DNA of 64,000 nt from contig JAGXGA010000061.1 in assembly GCA_024636975.1 (NCBI GenBank), forward strand, positions 1-64,000. The letters run 5' to 3'. This stretch comes from Mariniphaga sp. Lineage in GTDB: Bacteria > Bacteroidota > Bacteroidia > Bacteroidales > Prolixibacteraceae. A program made the position numbers and the translations under genes. The notes beneath the pieces were generated by a model. That model did no database searches and was not told the DNA's origin. It saw nothing but the letters and a program-made list of their open reading frames with translations. Positions within the stretch are counted from its first letter, which is position 1. Every line of letters begins with the position of its first letter. This document shows, in pieces, positions 8,459-16,015 of the stretch.

Positions 8459-10017
8459 GCCCCCAACTCCTTTAAAAATTCAGCCAACTTTTTATCAATA
8501 ACGGCTTCACGTTCTTCCAGTTTTGAAAGTTTTTGGTGAACGGCTTTAATGTCAACTTCCACTTCGGGTTCTGAGGTGTCAATATATCTGGAAATATTTA
8601 GGTTATAATCGTTTTCTTTTATTTCAGAAACATCCACCACTCGCATATATTTTTCAACATCAGTATTACCATCATATGCATTTACAATTTTATTGATGTG
8701 TTCTTCCAATAATTGGTTTTGGTTCTTGCCCTCTTTATAATCACTACTGCCGTCAATAATAATCACCTTGTCTTTATATGCTTCAGTTTTGTTTTTATTG
8801 ATAATCCAAATTGATGCAGGTATGCCAGTATTATAAAACAAAGCAGATGGCAAACCAACAACACATTCAACCAAATCTGCTTCCAATAATCCTTGCCTTA
8901 TTTTTCCTTCTGAACCGCCTCTAAAAAGTGTTCCATGTGGCAGAACCACCCCTGCTTTACCATCTTGTTTCAATACGGCAATCATGTGTTGCAAAAACGC
9001 TAAATCCGCATAACCTCTTGGCGGTATTCCATATTGAAACCTGCCATAAGAATCGGTTACCACTTTGGAATAATTGGGTGATACCTTTTTCTCCTTGCCA
9101 TTTTTGTCCAGTTTAACTTCAATGCTGTTCTCTGCTGGTGTCCACCATTCGCCCATTGAAAATGGTGGATTGGCGATTACCCTATCAAATAATGATAATT
9201 CGTTATTATCGTTTTTATGTTGTGGATTCACCAAAGTATCACCTTTGCGGATATCAGCATCCATGAAATTATGTAAAAGCAAATTTAACTTGCCAATTGC
9301 CCAAGTGCTAAGGTTTTTTTCCTGACCGTACAATGATACGTTAATATTATTACCAACCTTACCATTGGGTTGCTGTGCAATATACCTAGCAGATTCAATT
9401 AGCATACCACTAGAACCACATGTAGGATCATATACCTTTTGCTTTGGTTGAGGTTTGATTAATTGCACAATCAACTGAACCACGCCTCTTGGTGTATAGA
9501 ATTCACCACCTTTTTTGCCAGCATCATCGGCAAACATTTTAATCAGGTACTCATATGCATCACCCAACAAATCTCTTGATTCCAAATGCTCATTTCTTAA
9601 TGAATGCTGATTGAAATGCCTTAATAAGCGTTGCAATAATTCATCAGATAATTTTTCTTTATCTCCAAATTTGGTGGCGGTCATTACGCCTTCCAATGAT
9701 GTGTTTTCACGTTCAATGGCAGCGAAAGCAATATCTAAAGCAATGCCAATATTTTCTGTTTTAGTTTTAATGGTTTCCCATCGGGATTCTGGTGGTAATT
9801 GAAAATAAGTTTCGTCTTCAGCATCTTCTCTGCTTATACCATCACGCTGCATCATTATTTCAATTTCTTCTTCAAAAACATCATTGGAACGTTTTAGGAA
9901 AAGTAATCCAAATATGTAATTCTTAAAGTCTGAGGAATCAATGCTGCCACGAAGTATGTTGGCTGAATCCCATAGCCAGGATTCTAATGTGCCGAGTGTT
10001 AATCTATTTTGAGCCAT
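8455..10017 (-). CDS. hsdM: Type I restriction-modification DNA methyltransferase subunit M
   Basis: HsdM transfers a methyl group from S-adenosylmethionine to adenine in the target site. The 520 residues include an N-terminal helical HsdM_N domain (about 8-140), the GGEFYTPRGVV segment (about 180-190), the SAM-binding motif DPTCGSSGML (about 205-214) and the catalytic NPPF (about 281-284). The length is typical. It is the first gene of the leftward operon hsdM-hsdS-(172-residue gene)-hsdR-metalloprotease. It seems intact, unlike hsdR, so the locus may methylate without cutting. No promoter could be assigned in the 84 bp upstream. Confidence 0.95.
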   Translation of the reverse strand: MAQNRLTLGTLESWLWDSANILRGSIDSSDFKNYIFGLLFLKRSNDVFEEEIEIMMQRDGISREDAEDETYFQLPPESRWETIKTKTENIGIALDIAFAAIERENTSLEGVMTATKFGDKEKLSDELLQRLLRHFNQHSLRNEHLESRDLLGDAYEYLIKMFADDAGKKGGEFYTPRGVVQLIVQLIKPQPKQKVYDPTCGSSGMLIESARYIAQQPNGKVGNNINVSLYGQEKNLSTWAIGKLNLLLHNFMDADIRKGDTLVNPQHKNDNNELSLFDRVIANPPFSMGEWWTPAENSIEVKLDKNGKEKKVSPNYSKVVTDSYGRFQYGIPPRGYADLAFLQHMIAVLKQDGKAGVVLPHGTLFRGGSEGKIRQGLLEADLVECVVGLPSALFYNTGIPASIWIINKNKTEAYKDKVIIIDGSSDYKEGKNQNQLLEEHINKIVNAYDGNTDVEKYMRVVDVSEIKENDYNLNISRYIDTSEPEVEVDIKAVHQKLSKLEEREAVIDKKLAEFLKELGA

Positions 10018-10101
10018 TTAATTATTGGTTTTATATGGACGTTAAAAGTAATAAATATTGGATGGAATCTGGTTAAAACTAATCCCAAAACAAGTCCAAA
10101 T

Positions 10102-10838
10102 TTATTTACGTGGTGTATTAATTAAATCGATATCCTTCTTTTTTATTTTACTTCCCTTGAGGTAAATTCCTTCAATTTGTTCACCATCTTCATTGTAAAT
10201 GGGAGACCGCTCAATTTCTTCCCCATTCTTATATAAATAATAGTGTCTTAATTGACCATTGTCGTAAAATAGTTCATATTTCCCATTTAATTCATCATCT
10301 CTGTAGTTCACTCTTCTCGATACCACACCATTGAGATAATAATCCTCGAAAACTCCTTGTCTTTTCTCATTTTCATATTGTCCCTTCTCAATAATTTTTC
10401 CATCTTGATACCGTTCAAATACTCCTTCTAATGGTGTCTTGACATCAAAGTATTGTCTGAATAGTACATTTCTTCATATCCATCTAATATTCCATTTTTA
10501 TAAGGATACTTAACCATTTTTGAACCGTCTGTACGGTAACGAATGTCATCACCATCTAAAACTCCTTCTTTATAGGAACATCTTCTTACAAGTTGACCAT
10601 CATAATCATAATCATAATATTCCCCATCTTTTATTCCGTTTTTGACATTATAACGTTCTTGTAAAATCCCATTTTCTTGTTTTAGGATTGTTCCTGTGTA
10701 CTTCTTATTTTTATAGTAGAAAACTTCTAAATTATTTTCTTTCCCTATTACAATATCTTCGAATGAAACAGATTTTTCAGAATTACACCCTAAATAAATA
10801 CAAAGTCCAACCAATAATAAGTAAATGACTCTTTTCAT
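10102..10838 (-). pseudogene. YwqK/MORN-like repeat lipoprotein, frameshifted
   Basis: Two frames together form one repeat protein. The upstream piece (10838 to 10428, 136 residues) starts with a lipoprotein-like signal (about 18 hydrophobic residues then GCNSEK) and runs through repeats of the G-x-YYDYDGQLVRR and GYEEMYYSDNTL type. It stops at TAG after MSRHH. In another frame the repeats resume at once (LEGVFERYQDGK, then GVFEDYYLNG and GKYELFYDNGQLRHYY) and end at 10102. The 10102-10326 part can be read from an internal GTG, but this is probably only the tail. The junction near 10430 looks like a small deletion that is not a multiple of three. Proteins of this repeat family are often annotated as YwqK-type antitoxins; no toxin is seen beside it. 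Confidence 0.7.
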
Positions 10839-11243
10839 AATGATTAAAATTTACATACGTTCTTTAACTAACGATTTATGAAAACTACGGCAAAACACAT
10901 CAGCAAATTTGGATGACAATTTTTCGTCCATCACCTTTTTATAAAAGTTCAAACGTTCACATATTTAGCGTTAATATGTGAACTGGTTATTTGTTGGACT
11001 AAAGATATAAAATATTAGAAAATGAATATTAACCGTAAGTTTAAAAAAATGCAGAGTACTAAACCACCCTGCACTTCTTCACAACTAAAAAATCAACAAA
11101 AATATTTATAACAACAAAAACTTTACTCTATTTTAGGTTGGGACTTTGGCAATTAATCATGATTCTTGTTTGGTATTAATATTGACCAGCGTACCTTGAA
11201 TACTGGGATTATCACCTCTACTCCATAACAACAGCAATGAAAA
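10839..11243. other. Gene-free AT-rich spacer
   Basis: About 400 bases between the YwqK-like gene and the IS-truncated fragment carry no supported gene. The stretch is AT-rich with short A/T runs. I see no tRNA, no strong hairpin followed by T, and no clear promoter motif. Confidence 0.5.
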
Positions 11244-11421
11244 CTATGCTGCTTCTTCTTTATGCATTTCCTCATACATCTTATTCCCTTCAATGGCTTC
11301 CATTCTGTAGTAAAAGTTGCCAGTATTGCAGTTGTGCTTGAGAATTTTCACTCTATATTTATCATCTTGACCTTCATAGTACTTTATTACATATTCATTC
11401 CTTTTATATTCCACCCCAGAG
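11244..11421 (-). pseudogene. 3' end of a gene truncated by the IS4-family element
   Basis: Immediately left of the IS end, the minus strand reads openly for about 58 codons to a stop at 11244-11246. The peptide is rich in charged and aromatic residues (VEYKRNEYVIKYY, then YRVKILKHNC and YYRMEAIEGNKMYEEM). It looks like real coding sequence. Its frame hits a stop inside the IS terminal repeat, and no matching 5' part is evident on the other side after 12788. It is therefore most simply the tail of a gene whose front was lost. A GTG four codons into the fragment could serve as a start for a short product. No family is recognised. Confidence 0.55.
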
Positions 11422-11500
11422 CTGTCCTAAACGTTTTCAAAATTAACTAATCATCTGCATGAAATAATGCTTTCAAGCACATTTTCTTATTTTCCAAAAA

Positions 11501-12697
11501 TCAATCCCCCCAATCAAAGAGTTTTCCTTGCACATAGTGCTCAATTGGGACAGGTTCTGCCTCTTGAATAAAAGGATCATCGAGCAAACGGTTTAAATCA
11601 AACTTCACTAAAAGGTTTAATCTCAAGAAAGCAACCAAATTTGATAAACACCATCCATATTTTGCGCATGCCTTAAGATATTTTATTATCAGGATAGTAA
11701 TCATTGCTGTCCAAATCTGTATAAGGACTGCATTAGGTGAAGTTCCCAGGAATGACTTAATTTTCAATAACTGCTTAATGTCCTTAAAAAATTGTTCTAT
11801 GTCCCAACGGGCTTTATATAGATCAGAAATGGTGTTTGCTGTCCAAGTAAATTGATTTGTTATAAGTTCAATCGTCTGTTGATTTATTTCATCCCAAATA
11901 ACTACACGACGAAGTTTCTTTGGATATTTATTTCTGGTTTTCTCTTCTTCCAATTCAATATATTCATCAACTAGAATATGTTCATGCCTGTTTTCCGGAA
12001 GTTCCCGTTCATTTAATCGTTTAAATTTTACTGATTTTTTTAATCGTATAACAAAATAACTTCCTCCGGTATGCCAGCGATATAAATTTTCAAAGTCAAT
12101 ATATGCGCGGTCAGCAACCACCACACTATCAGACGGAAGTACTATTTGTTTTGCAGCTTCTGCATCATGAAGATTACCATCAGAAAGATTAATATAAACA
12201 GGAAGACATCCATCATAATCAAGTAGGGTATGAAGTTTTATTGCTCCTTTCTTTTTACGGTATTTAGCCCAGTCAAAAATGCTTAAGCATAATGATATAG
12301 TAGTTGAATCCAGAAGAAGTATTTTTGCTTTAATACGAAATCTGGTTTGCTTAAACCTGGCAATGCCTGATAATTTTTGAAGGAGTTTAAAATAATAGTC
12401 TTGAAATAGTTGCCATTCACGATTCTGGTTTTGATAAGAAAGCGAAGATTTTGATGGAGATAATTTCAATCCTAAATGGTTCAGGTTGCCAGAAGTTGAT
12501 TTAAGTCCATTAGTAACATCTCGTAATGAGTTTAATTTAGAGAATTGGCAAAATAGCATTGTAATCAAATGAGTCCAGCTATTGATACCTTTATTGTGTT
12601 TATCAGTATCATGCTTTTCTACCAGATTATTAAAGGAATTTTTACATAAAGATTGAATAATTTGAGCAAACAGAGTTAATTTTGTATTCATAGCCAA
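11501..12697 (-). CDS. IS4-family transposase with DUF4372 N-terminal domain
   Basis: The product is 398 residues and intact. The N-terminal region (about 5-80) matches the DUF4372 domain found in Bacteroidota IS4-type transposases. The DDE catalytic residues can be placed: D130 in LLLDSTT, D196 in VVADRAY, and E301 in the IS4 signature Y-KARWDIEQFFKDIKQ. The spacing of D130 to D196 and the D196 to E301 distance fit an RNase-H fold with the usual beta-strand insertion of IS4 enzymes. Translation probably starts at the ATG at 12697 or at the second Met two codons later. It is the only gene of the element. Confidence 0.92.
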   Translation of the reverse strand: MAMNTKLTLFAQIIQSLCKNSFNNLVEKHDTDKHNKGINSWTHLITMLFCQFSKLNSLRDVTNGLKSTSGNLNHLGLKLSPSKSSLSYQNQNREWQLFQDYYFKLLQKLSGIARFKQTRFRIKAKILLLDSTTISLCLSIFDWAKYRKKKGAIKLHTLLDYDGCLPVYINLSDGNLHDAEAAKQIVLPSDSVVVADRAYIDFENLYRWHTGGSYFVIRLKKSVKFKRLNERELPENRHEHILVDEYIELEEEKTRNKYPKKLRRVVIWDEINQQTIELITNQFTWTANTISDLYKARWDIEQFFKDIKQLLKIKSFLGTSPNAVLIQIWTAMITILIIKYLKACAKYGWCLSNLVAFLRLNLLVKFDLNRLLDDPFIQEAEPVPIEHYVQGKLFDWGD

Positions 12698-12731
12698 TTG
12701 TAATTTTTGATGTTAGCACTACAAAAATACT

Positions 12732-12751
12732 GGACCCGTTTAATCGGGTCC
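12732..12751. promoter_or_regulatory. Hairpin upstream of the transposase gene
   Basis: Arms ggacccg (12732-12738) and cgggtcc (12745-12751) enclose a six-base loop, between the IS right end and the transposase start. Such hairpins near IS ends can limit transposase expression from outside promoters; that role is inferred here. Confidence 0.45.
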
Positions 12752-12913
12752 CAATTGGCTTATCTTTTTTTAAGTTTATTTAGGACAGATGTGAAGCAGA
12801 ACAATGGTTTTGTTCTAATCGTACAATACTCAATACATAGTTTTTGGTAATTCAGAAATCACATTTTTTGGGAAGAATGATGTGCAGTATTTTTTACGCA
12901 ACTACCAGCAACA

Positions 12914-13324
12914 TTATCCTTTACCACCAATGCAGTAATCATACACGACCATTTGTTCTGCCACCTTATCCATCAATGCTTGCAGATTTGTGTCATCCAG
13001 TAAAAGCCACGGACATTGGGTTTTCGATTCATTAAAATCTATCTGGATTCGCATAGGTTCATTTGAATATATTTCTTGAATGAAAATATTTAAAACGGCA
13101 TTACTATAATAGCAGTCAATAAACTTAACCACAGAATAGGACATTCCTTCTGGTTGTTGATTGCACTCATGGATAAGCAGGTAGATTTTGTTTTGAATTA
13201 AAGTCTGATCACGAATAAGTATGCATGGATGATTAATGAAAAATGTACCGTCTTCACTGGCGATGTATTGATTGTTCAAGCCTAATATTGCTGAATCGTA
13301 CTTGAATTTATCTTGTAGTTTCAT
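12914..13324 (-). CDS. Hypothetical protein, 136 residues
   Basis: The product has no signal peptide or membrane segment and is probably cytoplasmic. It contains a beta-rich middle (ILIRDQTLIQNKIYLLIHEC) and a C-terminal helix. It has five cysteines but no clear metal-binding pattern. It is transcribed leftwards toward the IS element and stands alone. A G/C-rich hairpin (13379-13408) lies 55 bp upstream of the start and may affect its transcription. I do not recognise a family; base composition matches the AT-rich accessory region. Confidence 0.55.
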   Translation of the reverse strand: MKLQDKFKYDSAILGLNNQYIASEDGTFFINHPCILIRDQTLIQNKIYLLIHECNQQPEGMSYSVVKFIDCYYSNAVLNIFIQEIYSNEPMRIQIDFNESKTQCPWLLLDDTNLQALMDKVAEQMVVYDYCIGGKG

Positions 13325-13378
13325 TGTTGGTATGTTTTACACATAAATACTAATGTACGATAAAAGTATCCCCCCCTT

Positions 13379-13408
13379 CTGGGGGAGGTATAGTGCCCCT
13401 CCCCCCAG
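13379..13408. repeat. G/C-rich inverted repeat in AT-rich DNA
   Basis: Arms ctgggggagg (13379-13388) and cctccccccag (13398-13408, one extra C) can pair around an eight- or nine-base loop. A run of six or more C just upstream offers an alternative pairing with the first G run. It stands out sharply from surrounding DNA that is almost all A and T. Confidence 0.6.
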
Positions 13409-13765
13409 TGCTTGTGGGTCAAACGTCAACAACTATTTTTATAAAAATTAATTCCTATATATTTTCTGATTTTGCTAATTTATAGATGATTAAAAATTTT
13501 ATAAAAAATAAAATCCAGAAATGAAATTCAGTTTCTGAATATTCCGATTTCCAAATTTTTCATAGGAAAATCTGACGTTATATAAAAAAGTGTTTTAATT
13601 CGGGTCGGTGAAAAATTATAGAAAATGAAAATCAGTTTTGGAAAATGAAGGGTTAAAAAATTCATGGTGGGAAAATTTTGGAAATTAATTAAGTGAGGGA
13701 GTAGCGATTTTATTAAATACAGATTTTTTAATAAAATTTAATTGCACTGAAATTTGCACTAAAAG

Positions 13766-13807
13766 AAAAAAGACCATGTAAATAACTGATTTACAATGGT
13801 CTTTTTT
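13766..13807 (-). terminator. Strong bidirectional-type terminator after tRNA-Pro
   Basis: The arms aaaaagaccat-gtaaat and atttacaatggtcttttt pair almost perfectly, with one bulged base, around a short loop. A-runs on one side and T-runs on the other make it usable in both directions. It lies just 3' of tRNA-Pro in that gene's direction of transcription. Confidence 0.75.
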
Positions 13808-13815
13808 AAATAAAG

Positions 13816-13890
13816 TCGGGGTAGCAGGATTCGAACCTGCGACCCCCTGGTCCCAAACCAGGTGCGCTAACCGGACTGCGCTATACCCCG
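13816..13890 (-). tRNA. tRNA-Pro(TGG)
   Basis: The minus strand from 13890 folds as a complete tRNA: acceptor CGGGGTA with TACCCCG, a D arm, an anticodon stem CCTGG/CCAGG with loop TTTGGGA giving anticodon TGG, and the T arm GCAGG-TTCGAAT-CCTGC. The discriminator base is A at 13816. CCA is not encoded. The gene reads the proline codons CCA and others by wobble. It is followed by a strong terminator and preceded by a partial copy of itself. Confidence 0.96.
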
Positions 13891-13928
13891 TAATCTTTTT
13901 TAACTCTTTCTCAGGTTGCAATTCCGAC

Positions 13929-13978
13929 GACCCTCCCGCCTCAAGCGGGATGCGCTAACCGGACTGCGCTATACCCCG
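13929..13978 (-). pseudogene. Degenerate tRNA-Pro 5' copy
   Basis: The first 28 bases from 13978 are identical to the 5' part of the adjacent tRNA-Pro, including acceptor strand and D arm. The anticodon stem is replaced by another that still pairs (TCCCG/CGGGA, loop CTTGAGG). After GGGTC the T arm no longer pairs and no 3' acceptor strand is present. It cannot make a normal tRNA. It lies directly upstream of the intact gene in the same orientation. Confidence 0.8.
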
Positions 13979-14003
13979 AATACTTATATTTTTTATTCTT
14001 ATG

Positions 14004-14090
14004 CGGTGAGGGGGGGATTCGAACCCCCGGTACGGTTACCCGTACGGCAGTTTAGCAAACTGCTGGTTTCAGCCACTCACCCACCTCACC
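14004..14090 (-). tRNA. tRNA-Ser(GCT)
   Basis: The minus strand from 14090 folds as a class II tRNA of 87 bases: acceptor GGTGAGG with CCTCACC, an anticodon stem CAG..CTG region with anticodon GCT, a long variable arm (CCGTACGGGTAACCGTACCGG region), and a T arm GGGGG-TTCGAAT-CCCCC. The discriminator is G at 14004, as usual for serine. It reads AGC and AGU codons. CCA is not encoded. Confidence 0.96.
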
Positions 14091-14111
14091 TTAATATCTT
14101 ATTTAATAGAA

Positions 14112-14167
14112 CGTACGGCAAGTTTAGCATCCGTCGGCCGACTGATCAGCCACTCACCCACCTCACC
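14112..14167 (-). pseudogene. Degenerate tRNA-Ser 5' copy
   Basis: From 14167 the minus strand repeats the first 22 bases of tRNA-Ser exactly. It then diverges and rejoins at TGCTAAACT-TGCCGTACG, which matches the anticodon loop and variable-arm start of the real gene with one inserted T. The variable arm, T arm and 3' acceptor strand are missing. It lies directly upstream of the intact tRNA-Ser, in the same orientation, as the Pro remnant does for tRNA-Pro. Confidence 0.8.
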
Positions 14168-14264
14168 TTTTCACAAAGAACGTCTGATTTTTGTGCGTGC
14201 AAATGTAAAAATTGTTTTCCCATTCGCAAAATCTTTTTAGCCCAATGCTGCTTTTTATTACAAA

Positions 14265-14308
14265 AAATCACCGGCTCACTGTTGCATAACAACTTAAACC
14301 GGTGATTT
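14265..14308 (-). terminator. Rho-independent terminator of the YtxH/holin-like cluster
   Basis: Perfect 10-bp arms aaatcaccgg (14265-14274) and ccggtgattt (14299-14308) with, on the minus strand, a T-run after the second arm. It follows the stop of the leftward gene at 14370 and separates it from the tRNA cluster. Confidence 0.75.
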
Positions 14309-14369
14309 CTATTAATTAACAAAATTATCAATTTCCCATAAAAGATAATTTCAGATTTAATATTTAATG

Positions 14370-14582
14370 CTATTCAATTTTTACGTGATGCTTTTTACGA
14401 CGGGAAAAGATTAGCCGGCTTACCAACCGGAATCCAAAATCAAATGCCAGGGCCCTGAAATTTTCAGCAAAATTGCTGAAAATACCATTGGCTGAGATGG
14501 CCAATTCTTTTTTATAGAATTTTGACTGGAATTCCAGTTGCTCTTTCTTCCGTTTAACATCCTTCATGTTTTTTAAAGCCAT
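14370..14582 (-). CDS. Small basic hypothetical protein of the YtxH/holin-like cluster
   Basis: The product is 70 residues, strongly basic at both ends (KDVKRKKEQ near the start, SRRKKHHVKIE at the end). Its middle is moderately hydrophobic (NFRALAFDFGFRLVSRLIF) and could be an amphipathic or membrane-touching helix. It starts 6 bp after the stop of the holin-like gene and ends before a strong terminator, so it is the last gene of the cluster. No family is recognised. A role with the neighbouring envelope-stress-like proteins is inferred from position only. Confidence 0.6.
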   Translation of the reverse strand: MALKNMKDVKRKKEQLEFQSKFYKKELAISANGIFSNFAENFRALAFDFGFRLVSRLIFSRRKKHHVKIE

Positions 14583-14588
14583 ACTTTT

Positions 14589-14963
14589 CTATTTTTCTTC
14601 GTCGTTCATTAAAATTTCCGACAGATTAGCCAAAGCAGAATTCACTGCAATTTTCTTTCTCAAAACTATAAGCAATATAGTCACTATCAACAATCCTGCA
14701 CCGGCAATCAGTACACCTATGAAATAATTATCAAATGTCTTACCGTACCATACCGCTAATGCTCCCAACAAAAAGCCAACAATTAGAATTGAAAGATAAA
14801 CCACTATTAATATTTTAAATAAATAGGCTCCAAAACGGGACAGCTTTTCCAATAATGACAGCTTTTCCATTTCGAGCTGCAGTTGCAGGTATTCCTTTAA
14901 AGGTTCACCAATCTCCTCCAAATCATTAATAAGTTCTTTATCCATGCAGTTATATTGATGCAA
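14589..14963 (-). CDS. Holin-like membrane protein (PF07332 type), copy 2
   Basis: The product is 124 residues. Two transmembrane helices lie at about 45-70 (LFKILIVVYLSILIVGFLLGA) broken by AVWYGKTFDN, and at about 82-104. The N-terminal amphipathic part (LEEIGEPLKEYLQLQLEMEKL) and the short cytoplasmic C-tail fit the Actinobacteriophage-holin/DUF1469 family, which is widespread in chromosomes and not itself phage evidence. It follows a YtxH gene by 10 bp. It closely resembles the 120-residue protein at 15620-15982, including the shared AVWYG-T-(D/N) loop, so the pair was duplicated. Function is unknown; envelope or stress roles are usual guesses. Confidence 0.78.
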   Translation of the reverse strand: MHQYNCMDKELINDLEEIGEPLKEYLQLQLEMEKLSLLEKLSRFGAYLFKILIVVYLSILIVGFLLGALAVWYGKTFDNYFIGVLIAGAGLLIVTILLIVLRKKIAVNSALANLSEILMNDEEK

Positions 14964-14973
14964 TTAACGGCTG

Positions 14974-15378
14974 TTATAGGTTCGTGCCTGATGATTTACC
15001 ATAGATTTTTTCATTGGTCTTGTCTGAGGCTTTCTCTGCAGCTACAACTGCTTTTTTACCACCTGTTTCCGTTACTTTACCTGCTTCTTCACCTGTCTGG
15101 GCAACTTTTTCGCCTGATTGCGAAACTTTTTCTCCAACTTCTTTAACCTTCTCCAGAACTTCGGCAACTATTTTATTTACCTGTTCTTTCAATTCATCCA
15201 CTTTTTGCTGAAAACTTACACTTACATCCTTTGAAACTTTTTGTGAAGTTTTTGTTATCTCCTTGCGGGTATTAATTCCCTTATCCGGTGCAAGTAATAT
15301 ACCTGTAACTGCTCCGGCGACTGCGCCTGTCAAAAATCCCAACAAGGCATTCTTAGTTCCATTTTTCATGATTTTCAA
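14974..15378 (-). CDS. YtxH domain protein, copy 2
   Basis: The product is 134 residues. The N-terminal glycine/alanine-rich helix (about 8-30, ALLGFLTGAVAGAVTGILLAP then DKG) is the YtxH signature, a single membrane-inserted segment. It is followed by a long charged, coiled-coil-like tail with repeated KV-E-KV and SG-KVAQTGE motifs ending in SGTNL. It is the first gene of the second YtxH/holin-like pair, 10 bp before the holin-like gene. YtxH proteins are linked to general stress in Firmicutes; here only the family is certain. Confidence 0.85.
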   Translation of the reverse strand: MKIMKNGTKNALLGFLTGAVAGAVTGILLAPDKGINTRKEITKTSQKVSKDVSVSFQQKVDELKEQVNKIVAEVLEKVKEVGEKVSQSGEKVAQTGEEAGKVTETGGKKAVVAAEKASDKTNEKIYGKSSGTNL

Positions 15379-15619
15379 ATTTTAATTGTTAATGTATTTT
15401 TATTTTCTATTCAACTTTGCTTATTCAAACAGTTTTTAAAGTATAGCAATTCAAGTTAACTAATATGAGCAAATAGTTCTATAATCTCTTAGCAGCCAGG
15501 CTAATTAATATAGCATAATTAACCAGTGGTTTTATGTTTTCATATGAACAGAGCAACAACAAATTGATCTTCCTGCACTTTTCATTTATATTATTTTGTG
15601 AGTGAATAATTCGTTTACT

Positions 15620-15982
15620 CTACTTCGGCACTTTATCATCTTTAAGCATTAGTGCTGATAAACCCCGGATTATACCATTAGAAAGCAGCTTTTTCCCAAT
15701 AACTACCAACAGGAAAGTAACCAAAATCAAGCCACCTCCTGCTATCAGTAGGCCACCAACATAGTCGTTGTAAGTTTCTCCGTACCATACAGCAAAAGCT
15801 GCCACACCAGTTGCGATTATCAACAGGAAAAAAAACATTACTACCAATAATATATATATGACAGATATAATTTTAGCCGCCTTTTCAAGAATAGTAAGTT
15901 TAATAAGTTCCAGTTTAACCTTGACATAATTCCTTACCGAACTATCCAGTTGTTCAATGCTGTCTGTAAAGTCTTTGCTCAT
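15620..15982 (-). CDS. Holin-like membrane protein (PF07332 type), copy 1
   Basis: The product is 120 residues. Two transmembrane helices lie at about 38-65 and 76-99, separated by AVWYGETYNDY, as in copy 2. The N-terminal region (DSIEQLDSSVRNYVKVKLELIKL) is an amphipathic helix. It starts 33 bp after the YtxH gene at 16016-16327. The larger gap of about 240 bp after it (to 15378) suggests a separate promoter for the second pair. The family has no proven bacterial function; association with YtxH is common. Confidence 0.8.
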   Translation of the reverse strand: MSKDFTDSIEQLDSSVRNYVKVKLELIKLTILEKAAKIISVIYILLVVMFFFLLIIATGVAAFAVWYGETYNDYVGGLLIAGGGLILVTFLLVVIGKKLLSNGIIRGLSALMLKDDKVPK

Positions 15983-16015
15983 ATTTATCTAATAAGGCCT
16001 GGTTTTCAAATGGGA

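Larger units (their letters stand above)
11422..12788 (-). mobile_element. IS4-family insertion sequence, complete
   Basis: The element is 1367 bp. Its ends are a 10-bp perfect inverted repeat, ctgtcctaaa at 11422-11431 and tttaggacag at 12779-12788, and inward similarity continues weakly. A single transposase gene occupies the minus strand at 11501-12697. A GGACCCG/CGGGTCC hairpin lies between the right end and the transposase start. No clear target-site duplication is seen (left flank ccagag, right flank atgtga), which suggests an old insertion or rearranged flanks. The full-length transposase suggests that it may still move. Confidence 0.82.
13325..13815. other. Gene-free AT-rich spacer before the tRNA cluster
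   Basis: About 490 bases without a supported gene. It contains the G/C hairpin at 13379-13408, a very AT-rich stretch (13430-13680) with repeated gaaaat-type words, and the strong hairpin at 13766-13807. An open frame across 13685-13921 is only the complement of the tRNA region. No integrase or attachment-site duplicate of the tRNA 3' end was found. Confidence 0.5.

Noticed and set aside
13929-13978. A second functional tRNA with anticodon TGA.
   Set aside because: The anticodon stem pairs, but the T arm and 3' acceptor strand are missing, so it cannot be a normal tRNA.
13685-14305. Open frames across the tRNA cluster.
   Set aside because: They read through the tRNA genes on either strand and contain no family motif.
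14589-15982. Prophage holins.
   Set aside because: PF07332-type proteins paired with YtxH are common in chromosomes, and no lysin, capsid, integrase or other phage gene is nearby.
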